Of a DNA stretch of 64,000 bases, positions 34,538 to 43,641 are shown in pieces; position 1 is the first letter of the stretch, and the number at the start of each line of letters is the position of its first letter. The notes under the pieces were generated by a model, which was not told the DNA's origin, made no database searches, and saw only the letters and a program-made list of their open reading frames with translations. The stretch is from G965237725 sp965237725 (GTDB lineage Bacteria; Pseudomonadota; Gammaproteobacteria; Arenicellales; Poriferihabitantaceae), in assembly GCA_965237725.1 (NCBI GenBank), contig OZ250151.1, forward strand, positions 1,426,001 to 1,490,000, in the 5' to 3' direction. The translations under genes were made by a program, and so were the position numbers.

Positions 34538-34822
34538 GTCGTCCTGAGGGGCATAGTCCCGAAGGATCCATTTCTTCTATGCATGGATTCTTCACTACGT
34601 TCAGAATGACGTATTTGGGAAGTTACACAGACAAACAGATTGCGTCGTCCTGCGGTGCATGGCGAAAATGTGCCGTCATCCTGAGGCGCGTAGCGCCGAA
34701 GGATCCAGTTTATCTATACATGGATTCTTTCCTTTCCTTTCCTTCGCTACGCTCCGGACAACGCACTGCGTTCAGAACGGCAAGTATTGTCGTCCTGAAG
34801 CGTGGAACGCTGAAGGATCCAT
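34538..34822. repeat. Cluster of short palindromic intergenic repeats (REP/MITE-like)
   Basis: The 300-base space between clpB and rimO is filled with related units. GTCGTCCTGAGG...GAAGGATCCAT begins at 34538, GTCATCCTGAGG...GAAGGATCCAG at 34675, and GTCGTCCTGAAG...GAAGGATCCAT at 34789. The first two are closed by an inverted copy of the end (TTCAGAATGAC near 34610, TTCAGAACGGC near 34781). A degenerate unit (GTCGTCCTGCGG) begins near 34654. Each GTCNTCCTGA...GAAGGAT head can fold as a hairpin. No transposase is present, so these are non-autonomous repeats. Confidence 0.8.
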
Positions 34823-34834
34823 ATATGGACGTGA

Positions 34835-36160
34835 TCAGGCGTTTTGGCAACCGATCAAATCATAGTCCGTGGCATCGGTAATGTTTACTTTTACAATATC
34901 TCCAGGAGCTACATCTTTTGTACAGTCAGAAATCTCAACCACACCGTCCACTTCCGGCGCATCCCCCTTGGTCCGGCCGATGGCATTGCCATCGTCGATC
35001 TGGTCGATGATGACGTCGAAATTTTTACCGATTTTCTGATTCAATCTATTCGCAGAAATCTTGGACTGATGCTCCATAAATATTTCATAACGCTCCTGCT
35101 TGACCGCTTCGGGCAACTGGTTTTCGATACTGTTTGCGATAGCGCCATCGACATCGGAATATTTGAAGCAACCGGCCCGGTCAATTTGCGCTTCATCCAG
35201 AAATTCCAGCAGCTCCTCGAAGTGTTGCTCACTTTCACCTGGGAATCCCACAATGAACGTACTACGGATAGTCAGATCCGGGCATAACTGGCGCCAATTG
35301 TTAATCCGGTTTAAAACCTTTTCGCTGTGAGCAGGACGCTTCATGGATTTTAGAATCTCACGGCTTGCGTGTTGAAATGGAATATCCAGATAAGGCAACA
35401 ACAATCCATCGGCCATTAACGGGATTAGATTATCCACATGGGGATAGGGATAGATGTAATGCAGTCGCACCCAAACCCCAAGACGGCCCAGAGCTTCGGA
35501 TAAATCCTGGATGTGGGATCGAATCGGGGTCGCGCCATGAAAATCGGTTTTATACTTTATATCTACGCCATAGGCGCTGGTATCCTGGGACACAACTAAT
35601 AGCTCCTTGACTCCTGCACTGACCAGAGCCTCGGCTTCTGCCATAACTTGTGCCGCCGGCCGACTGACCAGGTCTCCTCGCAGCTGGGGAATAATACAAA
35701 ACGTACATCGATGATTGCAGCCCTCTGAAATTTTTAAATAGGCGTAATGCCTGGGGGTGAGTTTCAAGCCCCCCGGCGGCACCAGATCGAGAAACGGATC
35801 GTGGGCGGGGGGCAGATGGTGGTGAACTACTTCCATTACTGCCTCGGTTTCGTGGGGCCCGGTTACGGCAAGTACGTTGGGATAATTTTGCGAAACAATA
35901 TCGCCTTTTGCACCGAGGCACCCGGTAACAATCACCTTGCCGTTTTCCTCCAGCGCCTCACCAATGGCATCCAGGGATTCTTCGATGGCGGCGTCGATAA
36001 AGCCGCAGGTATTCACAATGACAATATCGGCGTCATCGTATTGGGCCGACATCTCATATCCCTGGACCCGTAATTCGGTGAGGATGCGTTCTGAGTCAAC
36101 GGTGGCCTTGGCGCAACCCAAACTGACAAAGCCGACCTTCCCTGGGTTTGAATTTGACAT
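34835..36160 (-). CDS. rimO: Ribosomal protein S12 methylthiotransferase
   Basis: A radical-SAM enzyme (441 residues) that methylthiolates Asp of ribosomal protein S12. The N-terminal UPF0004 domain is VGFVSLGCAKATVDSERIL with its cluster-binding Cys, later NTCGFID and GCLGAKG. The radical-SAM triad is in CNHRCTFCIIPQLRG. A TRAM domain ends the protein (GDIVKVNITDATDYDLIG). The length and KATVDSE motif mark RimO rather than MiaB. Its stop lies just inside the repeat cluster boundary. It starts immediately after the gspB stop. Confidence 0.97.
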   Translation of the reverse strand: MSNSNPGKVGFVSLGCAKATVDSERILTELRVQGYEMSAQYDDADIVIVNTCGFIDAAIEESLDAIGEALEENGKVIVTGCLGAKGDIVSQNYPNVLAVTGPHETEAVMEVVHHHLPPAHDPFLDLVPPGGLKLTPRHYAYLKISEGCNHRCTFCIIPQLRGDLVSRPAAQVMAEAEALVSAGVKELLVVSQDTSAYGVDIKYKTDFHGATPIRSHIQDLSEALGRLGVWVRLHYIYPYPHVDNLIPLMADGLLLPYLDIPFQHASREILKSMKRPAHSEKVLNRINNWRQLCPDLTIRSTFIVGFPGESEQHFEELLEFLDEAQIDRAGCFKYSDVDGAIANSIENQLPEAVKQERYEIFMEHQSKISANRLNQKIGKNFDVIIDQIDDGNAIGRTKGDAPEVDGVVEISDCTKDVAPGDIVKVNITDATDYDLIGCQNA

Positions 36161-36690
36161 TAGTAATTAATTCGATAGTCCAGATTTTCTACATCGAGGA
36201 CGATACTGGATTTTTCGATGGCCTTAATGGTGTATCCATTGATCGCATCACCTTCCCGAAGCACTTTAGAACCGTCCATGACAAATCGTTTGTTGGCATC
36301 CTTTGAATAAGAAACCACGCTAAATGACAGTTTATCCAGTTGCTGGCGTATACTTTCCGGGATCACATCAGACTCAACCTGATTCTCAGGTTCAGTCTGC
36401 TCAACTGCGGGCTGAGGATTTAGTTCCTTAGGCTCATCCTCAGATTCCAGTTTACTTTCAACCCAGGCCGATACGGATGCGTAGACGACAACAACCTGCT
36501 CGGTCACGGGCTTAACATACCAACCCAGCGCGACTAACAATATCCCAATAATGCATATCCCGAGCGTCCGCCCGACTTTGACGTTTTTTCCTGTAGCGTG
36601 ATGATTCGAAACCGCAGACTCGAGCGTGGGAACTCGCTCATGCTGGCGTTGTTTCTCAGCCTTGGATATTGCGTCGAGAATATAGGACAC
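36160..36690 (-). CDS. gspB: GspB-like type II secretion accessory protein
   Basis: A 176-residue bitopic membrane protein. The N-terminus MSYILDAISKAEKQRQHE is the family signature, and a membrane helix follows (about residues 43-60, ICIIGILLVALGWYV). A Glu/Pro-rich spacer links to a C-terminal periplasmic domain (LSFSVVSYSKDANKRFVMDG ... YTIKAIEKSSIVLDV), the T2SSB domain. With GspA it helps place the secretin in the cell wall. Its start coincides with the end of gspA, a one-base overlap. No other gsp gene is in the window. Confidence 0.87.
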   Translation of the reverse strand: MSYILDAISKAEKQRQHERVPTLESAVSNHHATGKNVKVGRTLGICIIGILLVALGWYVKPVTEQVVVVYASVSAWVESKLESEDEPKELNPQPAVEQTEPENQVESDVIPESIRQQLDKLSFSVVSYSKDANKRFVMDGSKVLREGDAINGYTIKAIEKSSIVLDVENLDYRINY

Positions 36691-37796
36691 TAGTTTTCCA
36701 TCTGTTGATTGTTGTGCCGTGAATTGTCGTGCGGTTGATTTTTTAGCGGCATGCCCAGGCGATAACTGAGATCATAAAACCCGGACTGGCTCCTGTTCGA
36801 GTTGGGGACCGGGTTTCTATCTAATCCATCGGCGTTTGCAAAAAATTCATTGCCAGATTCCAGTGCGCCCTGTCCATTTATGGCATCCCGATCCTGTAAT
36901 TTCTCCAAAACTAACAGCGCGACTATGGGAATAAGCGCCAGTCCTGCATATTTGAACCATTTTGAAATTCCAAAATAATGGGCAGATTCCCCCTGGTTCA
37001 GTACTTCTATTCCGGCCTGATTTACAATTTTACGATCCACCTTTTCCAGGGATTGACTATAAGCGCCAAGCAAAGCGCGATCGCACAACACATTGATGAG
37101 CCGGGGTATGCCTTTTGAAAGGGTGTGAATTCGTGACATTGCCGAACTGGTAAACAGCGGCTTTTCAACTCCGCTTATGTTTAAGCGATGTTCTATATAG
37201 GATCGAGTTTCCTGCCGGTTTAACGGCTCAAGTTTGAATCTTCCAACGATTCGCTGGGAAAGTTGCCGCAGGTCGTGGCGCTCCAGAGTTTGAGCAAGTT
37301 CGGGCTGGCCGATTAAGATTATCTGTAACAGCTTATCGGTGGATGTTTCCAGATTAGTCAGCAACCGAATCTGTTCCAGAACCTCTCGAGATAAGTTTTG
37401 TGCTTCATCGATTATGAGCACGGTTTTGCGGCCAGTGGAATGAGCATTAAGCAAATACTCGTTAAGTTTTGTGGTTAAATCTTTTTGCCGTGCAGTCTTG
37501 GCGTATTCAATTCCCAGCTCATCGCAAATCGCTTCGAGCATTTCTTTTTCGGTTATTCTCGGATTGATCAGCAGTGCGACGTCAAGATCGTCGGGCAAAT
37601 TAGCCAGGATATATCGGCTAACCGTGGTTTTGCCGGTGCCGACTTCACCGGTCAGCTGCACAAATCCCCCAGACTGATTTAATGCGAACAACAAATGCGC
37701 CACCGCTTCTCTATGGCTGTGACTCATATACAGCGCTCGATGGTCGGGCACAATGGAAAACGGCGGAGAATCCATGCCAAAATATCCCTGGTACAT
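36690..37796 (-). CDS. gspA: GspA/ExeA-like AAA ATPase
   Basis: A 368-residue inner-membrane ATPase. It opens with MYQGYFGMDSPPFSIVPD, then Walker A GEVGTGKTT (50-58), Walker B VLIIDEAQNL (about 125-135) and sensor-like IILIGQPELAQTL. One membrane helix lies near residue 285 (LALIPIVALLVLEKL). ExeA proteins of about 540 residues continue with a peptidoglycan-binding domain. Here only about 65 residues follow the helix, so that domain is absent. It forms a pair with gspB. The 241-base divergent gap to glmU has no strong promoter that I can assign. Confidence 0.87.
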   Translation of the reverse strand: MYQGYFGMDSPPFSIVPDHRALYMSHSHREAVAHLLFALNQSGGFVQLTGEVGTGKTTVSRYILANLPDDLDVALLINPRITEKEMLEAICDELGIEYAKTARQKDLTTKLNEYLLNAHSTGRKTVLIIDEAQNLSREVLEQIRLLTNLETSTDKLLQIILIGQPELAQTLERHDLRQLSQRIVGRFKLEPLNRQETRSYIEHRLNISGVEKPLFTSSAMSRIHTLSKGIPRLINVLCDRALLGAYSQSLEKVDRKIVNQAGIEVLNQGESAHYFGISKWFKYAGLALIPIVALLVLEKLQDRDAINGQGALESGNEFFANADGLDRNPVPNSNRSQSGFYDLSYRLGMPLKNQPHDNSRHNNQQMEN

Positions 37797-38037
37797 ACCT
37801 TAGTCCGCCCTTATCATAGTAACGCGCTCGCTCATTCCAGATAACTTTCCTAACAGCATTTTAAGGTACAACTCCGGGTAAAGGATGTAAAATCAATAAC
37901 ATTGGATATTAACCCTTGTATGAATTCCAGGCAATTTGCTAATCCCCGACTAGACCAGTTTTTTATGACTGGATAAGTCCAATCAACCGTTAACGGACCT
38001 AAAAACATCATAATCAATTCATCCGGATCTTGTTTTA

Positions 38038-39423
38038 ATGGCCATTGAAATAATTATACTGGCGGCGGGCAAAGGCAAGCGAATGCATTCGAACCTGCCA
38101 AAGGTGCTTCATCCCATCGCCGGCAAACCCATGCTCCAGCACCTTCTCGAAACTACGGCGAAATTAAAACCCCGTCAAACTCATATCATTGTCGGTCACG
38201 GCAAGGATACGGTAATCGAAAAAATTCAATCTCTTGACTGCAAAGCCATTGATGATCAGAAAATTAACTGGGTGGAACAAGCTGAACAAAAAGGCACCGC
38301 CCACGCAGTGATGCAGGCTATGCCTGTTGTCAAGAACGATTCGACCGTGTTGATTCTAAATGGTGATGTCCCTTTCATATCCATTGACACCCTGGAGCAG
38401 GTTTGTAATGGCGGTGGAAAGTTGAATCTGCTGACCGCTTTAGTTGATGATCCCACGGGCATGGGCAGAATCATCCGGGATGCAGATGGCCAGGTTACGC
38501 GCATCGCCGAGGAGGGCGAAGCCAGCGCAGCCGAGAAACAAATTAACGAAATTAATTCCAATTGCATCAGCGCCGCGGCAAAAGATTTTTCTAAGTGGTT
38601 GCCCGAAATTGAATGCAATAATTCTCAGAAAGAATATTATTTGACCGAAGTGGTGGGTTGTGCGAAAAACCATGGGGCTGAGGTGATGGGCATACCCTGC
38701 GAGAACGTTGATGAAACTTTTGGGGTTAACAGCAAGCAGGATCTTTCGAAACTGGAACGCATGTATCAATCAAGAATGGCAGAGCAGATTATGTCTGATG
38801 GTGTGACCCTGCTGGATTCGGCGCGATTCGATCTCCGGGGAACCTGTCAATTTGGTAATGATTGTACGGTGGACATCAATGTAATATTGGAAGGCGATGT
38901 GAAGTTTGGAAACAACGTTTACATTGGACCAAATACCCTGATCCGAAATTCGAGTATTGGCGATGATTGCATGATCGAATCTAACAGCGTTATTGATACC
39001 GCAGTCATCGGAAATAGCTGCAACATCGGACCATTCGCCCGGATCAGGCCAGATACCATATTGAGTGATCAGGTTCGGATTGGAAATTTTGTCGAGATTA
39101 AGAAAAGCACCATTCAGGAAAACTCTAAAGTGAATCATTTGAGTTACGTCGGCGATAGCGAAGTTGGAGAAAATGTAAATATCGGCGCCGGGGTGATCAC
39201 CTGCAACTACGATGGTGCAAACAAACACAAAACCACAATCGGAAACGATGTCTTTGTGGGTTCAGACAGCCAGCTCATCGCCCCCGTTGAAATCGGCGAT
39301 GGTGCCACTATCGGCGCGGGATCGACTATTACTGATAATGTTGCAGAAAAATCCCTGGCAGTGAGTCGTTCCAAACAAAGATCCATAGAAAACTGGAAAC
39401 GACCGAAAAAGAAACGTAAATGA
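38038..39423 (+). CDS. glmU: Bifunctional GlmU: N-acetylglucosamine-1-phosphate uridyltransferase / glucosamine-1-phosphate acetyltransferase
   Basis: 461 residues making UDP-GlcNAc for peptidoglycan, LPS and the glycans encoded nearby. The N-terminal uridyltransferase has LAAGKGKRMHSNLPKVLHP and LNGDVPF. The C-terminal half is a left-handed beta-helix of hexapeptide repeats (IGDDCMIESNSVID, GNSCNIGPFARIRP) with the acetyltransferase region HLSYVGDSEVGENVNIGAG and CNYDGANKHKT. The length is normal. glmS follows after 34 bases, so the two are co-transcribed. Confidence 0.98.
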   Translation: MAIEIIILAAGKGKRMHSNLPKVLHPIAGKPMLQHLLETTAKLKPRQTHIIVGHGKDTVIEKIQSLDCKAIDDQKINWVEQAEQKGTAHAVMQAMPVVKNDSTVLILNGDVPFISIDTLEQVCNGGGKLNLLTALVDDPTGMGRIIRDADGQVTRIAEEGEASAAEKQINEINSNCISAAAKDFSKWLPEIECNNSQKEYYLTEVVGCAKNHGAEVMGIPCENVDETFGVNSKQDLSKLERMYQSRMAEQIMSDGVTLLDSARFDLRGTCQFGNDCTVDINVILEGDVKFGNNVYIGPNTLIRNSSIGDDCMIESNSVIDTAVIGNSCNIGPFARIRPDTILSDQVRIGNFVEIKKSTIQENSKVNHLSYVGDSEVGENVNIGAGVITCNYDGANKHKTTIGNDVFVGSDSQLIAPVEIGDGATIGAGSTITDNVAEKSLAVSRSKQRSIENWKRPKKKRK

Positions 39424-39457
39424 TTAAACAAACAAAGAGATATCAAAGTAAATAATC

Positions 39458-41290
39458 ATGTGTGGAATAGTAGGCGCTGTAGCCAAAACTGATGTATTGC
39501 CATTATTGCTGGATGGGTTAAAACGGCTTGAATACCGAGGTTATGATTCCGCGGGTATCGCGATTATAGACAATGCCAAAAATGTGGCTCGCACCCGAAG
39601 CGTGGGCCGGATCTCAGAACTGGAAAAAGCCCTGTCATCATCCGATGCCATGCAAGGCACTACCGGAATCGCCCATACGCGATGGGCGACTCATGGCCCA
39701 CCAACGGAAATCAATGCCCATCCCCATATGAGCGGCACCAATCTGGCTCTGGTTTGTAATGGCATTATCGAAAATCACGACGAACTACGCCAGCAACAAA
39801 TCAGTAGTGGCATCAAGTTTTCTTCGGAAACAGACACCGAAGTTATCGTCAACGAGATTCACAAACATATCCAGGATGGCCTGGATCTGCTCGAAGCGGT
39901 GAAAGCCACCATCGCCATACTCGAAGGCGCTTATGCCATCGGCGTGGTCAGTGCGGACGAACCCGATCGATTGGTGGGTGCGCGCAGGGGCTCACCACTG
40001 GTTGTGGGCATTGGTGACGGTGAATCCTATATTGCCTCAGACATGTCTGCATTGATATCTGTTACCCGAGACTTTTTTATTCTGGAAAATGGAGACATCG
40101 TTGACATAAACCGTGGCAACATTTCAATTGTCGATCAATCGGGCCGACCCCAGACCCGAAATAAAAAAACCAGCAGTCTTTCTGCGGACGCGGTAGAGCT
40201 GGGAGAGTATCGACATTTCATGGCAAAAGAAATTCATGAACAGGGTGCTGCCATTGCCAACACCCTGGAAGGACGCATCACTGGTACCAAACTGCTGGAA
40301 GCCTGTTTCGGTAGTAATGCTACGACGATATTCGACAACACCCGAGCCGTACAAATCATTGCCTGTGGCACCAGCTATCATGCCGGCATGGTTGCACGCT
40401 ACTGGCTCGAAGCTTATGGCGTGCCCTGTCAAGTGGAAATTGCCAGCGAGTTTCGATCGCGAATTCATGCAGTGCCAGAAGATTGTCTGGTGGTGACCCT
40501 GTCCCAATCTGGTGAAACCATCGACACCCTGTCCGCATTGGAAGTCGCCAAAGAAGCTGGCTACAAATACTGTCTGACTATTTGCAATGCGCCTGAAAGT
40601 TCACTGGTACGAGAATCTGACCTGGTTTTAATGACCCATGCTGGCCCGGAAATCGGCGTGGCCTCGACAAAGGCGTTTACAACCCAGCTTGCTGCATTGC
40701 AATTACTGGTCATCGCTCTTGGCCGTCGTTTCAACATGTCACAAACCGATGAAGCCCGACTGGTAAAAGAGTTACGGGAATTGCCCAACAAGGTTGAAGG
40801 CGCGATCAGTCTGGAGCCCAAAATCAAAGAAATTGCCGAACAGTTTGCGCACAAACAACACGCCCTGTTTCTTGGCCGTGGCGCGCACTATCCCATCGCC
40901 CTGGAGGGTGCTTTAAAACTCAAAGAGATTTCCTACATCCATGCCGAAGCCTACCCCGCGGGGGAATTAAAACATGGTCCCCTGGCGCTGGTCGACAATG
41001 AAATGCCGGTAATTTCCGTAGCGCCCAATGATCGATTGCTGACCAAATTAAGAGGCAACATCGAAGAAGTGCGTGCTCGGGGCGGAAAACTAATTGTATT
41101 CGCCGATCCCAGCGCAGAAATGACCGATCAGGAAAATTTGCAGGTCATTAATGTTGCCCAGGTAGACAGCACAATTGCACCGATTATCTTTACTATTCCC
41201 CTTCAGCTACTGGCCTACCACGTTGCACTGATCAAGGGCACCGACGTAGACAAGCCGAGAAATCTGGCCAAGTCGGTGACCGTTGAATGA
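39458..41290 (+). CDS. glmS: Glutamine-fructose-6-phosphate aminotransferase (isomerizing)
   Basis: A 610-residue enzyme making glucosamine-6-phosphate. The N-terminal glutaminase has the nucleophile Cys2 (MCGIVGAV). Two SIS domains follow: IIACGTSYHAGMVARYW with VTLSQSGETIDT, and FLGRGAHYPIALEGALKLKEISY. The C-terminal AKSVTVE closes the active site. The length is normal. With only 34 bases between glmU and glmS there is no room for a glmS ribozyme. Confidence 0.98.
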   Translation: MCGIVGAVAKTDVLPLLLDGLKRLEYRGYDSAGIAIIDNAKNVARTRSVGRISELEKALSSSDAMQGTTGIAHTRWATHGPPTEINAHPHMSGTNLALVCNGIIENHDELRQQQISSGIKFSSETDTEVIVNEIHKHIQDGLDLLEAVKATIAILEGAYAIGVVSADEPDRLVGARRGSPLVVGIGDGESYIASDMSALISVTRDFFILENGDIVDINRGNISIVDQSGRPQTRNKKTSSLSADAVELGEYRHFMAKEIHEQGAAIANTLEGRITGTKLLEACFGSNATTIFDNTRAVQIIACGTSYHAGMVARYWLEAYGVPCQVEIASEFRSRIHAVPEDCLVVTLSQSGETIDTLSALEVAKEAGYKYCLTICNAPESSLVRESDLVLMTHAGPEIGVASTKAFTTQLAALQLLVIALGRRFNMSQTDEARLVKELRELPNKVEGAISLEPKIKEIAEQFAHKQHALFLGRGAHYPIALEGALKLKEISYIHAEAYPAGELKHGPLALVDNEMPVISVAPNDRLLTKLRGNIEEVRARGGKLIVFADPSAEMTDQENLQVINVAQVDSTIAPIIFTIPLQLLAYHVALIKGTDVDKPRNLAKSVTVE

Positions 41291-41351
41291 CATAGTTTAT
41301 TTTATCGGGTTAATTCCTCAAGTAAATTTTTCGGGCAACTAAACACGGTTC

Positions 41352-42137
41352 ATGACTAACTCCGTTTTTGTTGAAAAATGGCGAAATCGACTGAGCGCTC
41401 CAATTGGTCATTTACTGATTTCATCGCGTAGTGACGATACCTATATCGCCGCATTCCCTCGCTCTGGAAGTACCTGGCTAAGAACAATTCTGGTAAACAT
41501 CCTTGAGCCCGAAGCACGGGGCGATCCTGATATTTTTAATGCGCGTATCCCCGCAGTATCAATTCGAAATTCAATCGCTATTAATCAACTGGATTCGCCC
41601 AGGTTGATCATGACCCATTGTTGTTGGAATAAAAATGTAAGTAAGGTGGTTTATTTGATTCGCGATGGGCGTGATGCATTTATTTCTTACTTGCATTTTC
41701 AATTAACCCGTCGAGGGCTCGATATGAATATTGAGCAGTTTTCTAAACTTTATCACAACACAGTATTCGGCCCGACATGGGCTACACACACCGAGTCGTG
41801 GTTAGAAAAAGGAATGCCGACTCTTACAAATCAATCCATCCTGGTCAAATTTGAAGACCTCAAAGCTGATACTGAAACCGAGATCACCCGAATTTGCGAA
41901 TTTCTAGGCATTACGGTTACCAACAAGGTTTTAAAAATCGCCATAGAAAATGCCAGTATTGAAAATGCGCGGAAAATCGAACAAATGCGTCAGGGAGAAA
42001 TCATTGACAACAATGCTTCTTTTTATCGCCACGGGACTTCTGAACAGTGGAAAGAGCCTGTTTACCAGAATGTGATAAAAGAATTTGGCGAAAAATCCAG
42101 TAATGCGCTTCGTCTCGGGGGATATGTTGCCAACTAA
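41352..42137 (+). CDS. Sulfotransferase
   Basis: A 261-residue PAPS-dependent sulfotransferase. The 5'-phosphosulfate loop is AFPRSGSTWLRTILVN near residue 35, and the 3'-phosphate region is KVVYLIRDGRDAFISYLHFQ (RDGRD with a following Ser). VKFEDLKADTETEITRICEFLG is the typical later helix. It probably sulfates a glycan or lipid and, with the sulfotransferase at 52950, suggests a sulfated surface polymer. It follows glmS by 61 bases on the same strand, but relation to glmS is not implied. No sulfate-activation genes are in the window. Confidence 0.88.
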   Translation: MTNSVFVEKWRNRLSAPIGHLLISSRSDDTYIAAFPRSGSTWLRTILVNILEPEARGDPDIFNARIPAVSIRNSIAINQLDSPRLIMTHCCWNKNVSKVVYLIRDGRDAFISYLHFQLTRRGLDMNIEQFSKLYHNTVFGPTWATHTESWLEKGMPTLTNQSILVKFEDLKADTETEITRICEFLGITVTNKVLKIAIENASIENARKIEQMRQGEIIDNNASFYRHGTSEQWKEPVYQNVIKEFGEKSSNALRLGGYVAN

Positions 42138-42166
42138 GTTCTAGTAATTCTGGCAATTTTCTGCAT

Positions 42167-43096
42167 TTAATCCTGTATCCGGGAATTTTTGCCCAGCAAC
42201 TTTTGACCGGAAAAGTAAAGTCCTACCGCCCAGATCAATCCGGCAATATCCCCAATTAAAGTTAGCGGAATCCACCAGGGTGCCTTAAGGTGAATTTTAG
42301 TTGTGATTCTTTCAAGCATTCGTCGCAGAATTCTCGATGACCGATTTTTCACTCGCTGGCCGCGCAAACAGTAATAGTACGCACCAACAGATTGGTGGGG
42401 TCGTATAGTTTTGAGAAAATGACCATAGCTTCGAATCCCGCCCACTGACGCTTTCAAATGATAAACAACTGCATCTGCATGATACAAAATTTTGTGTCCC
42501 GCACAAATGCACCTGTCGGAATACTCGCGCTCATAGTTGTGTGCAGTACCAACAAAATTTTCGTCAAACCCGCCAATGGAAATTGCACACTCTTTTTCAA
42601 CCAGAAAATTTGCACCGATAAATTCTTCCGCCTCAGCTTGAGCTAAAGAATTAAATGAAAATGGATCTCCTGGGGAAAGCTGAATCCCTTTTGGATCATC
42701 CCAGGGTTGTACTACCCTGCCCGCAACTAATTTGACTTTATTATTTTCCAAGAAATTTTTATACTCCAAAATCAGGTTGCTTTCGGGTTTGATGTCATCA
42801 TCGAGAAACAGAACATATTTCTGATTCGCTTTTAGCAACCCAATATTCATTGCAGCTACCACCGACGGCTGTTGCTGCTTTATCCAGATTATTTTTTTGG
42901 ACGACTGCCAGCTGAATAACTGTGATTCTATTTCTCTGGGATAACTCAAAGTTTGATCCACAACTATTATTTCACTTGCCACAACATCCAGTTTTAACAG
43001 GTGATTTACGGTATCTAGCAAAACTGGCCCACGATTGTAGGTCGGTATTACCACAGAGATATTTGTGCAGGCACCTGGCCTCGCCGGACTGGTCAT
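42167..43096 (-). CDS. Family 2 glycosyltransferase with C-terminal membrane helix
   Basis: 309 residues: ISVVIPTYNRGPVLLDTVN, EIIVVDQTLSYPRE, and LFLDDDIKPESNLI as the metal-binding DDD. GANFLVEKECAISIGGFDENF is a typical acceptor-side segment. A hydrophobic stretch near the C-terminus (PLTLIGDIAGLIWAVGLYFSG) should anchor it to the inner membrane. It lies downstream of exbD on the same strand after 87 bases. Confidence 0.85.
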   Translation of the reverse strand: MTSPARPGACTNISVVIPTYNRGPVLLDTVNHLLKLDVVASEIIVVDQTLSYPREIESQLFSWQSSKKIIWIKQQQPSVVAAMNIGLLKANQKYVLFLDDDIKPESNLILEYKNFLENNKVKLVAGRVVQPWDDPKGIQLSPGDPFSFNSLAQAEAEEFIGANFLVEKECAISIGGFDENFVGTAHNYEREYSDRCICAGHKILYHADAVVYHLKASVGGIRSYGHFLKTIRPHQSVGAYYYCLRGQRVKNRSSRILRRMLERITTKIHLKAPWWIPLTLIGDIAGLIWAVGLYFSGQKLLGKNSRIQD

Positions 43097-43183
43097 TTAA
43101 AATTTAGGAATGATATCCGCATTAACAATCAAGTCAGCAAGATTCTAGATTGCTGGTTACAACAACTATGACAACTTAGCCGA

Positions 43184-43621
43184 TCACTCGGCATTATCCG
43201 TGGAAAAGGTGATTTGAAAAAACCCTTGATGCCTGGCGGCATCCATGGCCTTGATTACTGCCTCGTGAGGGGTTAACCGATCTGCACGGATCATCACTAT
43301 TGGGTCGCGCATATTTCGCGCTGCTTGTTTGAGGGTACGTTGCAGGGTCTTATGACTCGAATTGATCAACTGGCGCGGTTCTTCATCGTCTTTGCCCTGA
43401 ACGGCAAATTCACCAAATTCGCTGATTTGGATGGTCAGGAAATTGTCATTGGGGTCGGTTTTATCCGCAGAAGTGGCTTCTGGCAGATGAAGTTTTATCT
43501 GAGCTTCTTTGGAAAACGTCGTCGTAACCATGAAAAATATCAACAGCAGAAACACCACATCAATTAACGGCGTCAGATTGATTTCAACATCAAGGTCGGT
43601 TTGTCGGGTTCTAAAATTCAT
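43184..43621 (-). CDS. exbD: ExbD/TolR family biopolymer transport protein
   Basis: A 145-residue protein with the TolR/ExbD layout: a short cytoplasmic start, then INLTPLIDVVFLLLIFFMV, the single membrane helix with the functional Asp. A periplasmic domain follows, with PIVMIRADRLTPHEAVIKAMDAA. With ExbB it uses proton-motive force to energise an outer-membrane or cell-envelope process. The partner gene is 20 bases upstream. No TonB gene is nearby, so its client is unknown. Confidence 0.93.
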   Translation of the reverse strand: MNFRTRQTDLDVEINLTPLIDVVFLLLIFFMVTTTFSKEAQIKLHLPEATSADKTDPNDNFLTIQISEFGEFAVQGKDDEEPRQLINSSHKTLQRTLKQAARNMRDPIVMIRADRLTPHEAVIKAMDAARHQGFFQITFSTDNAE

Positions 43622-43641
43622 AGGTAACCGTTGCCTGGATG

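Noticed and set aside
39424..39457. glmS ribozyme
   Set aside because: Only 34 bases separate glmU from glmS, too few for the ribozyme fold, and gammaproteobacteria normally regulate glmS by small RNAs.
42428..42445. tRNA T-arm-like TTCGAATCCCG
   Set aside because: It falls within a well supported GT2 gene. No acceptor stem, D-arm or anticodon arm pairs around it.
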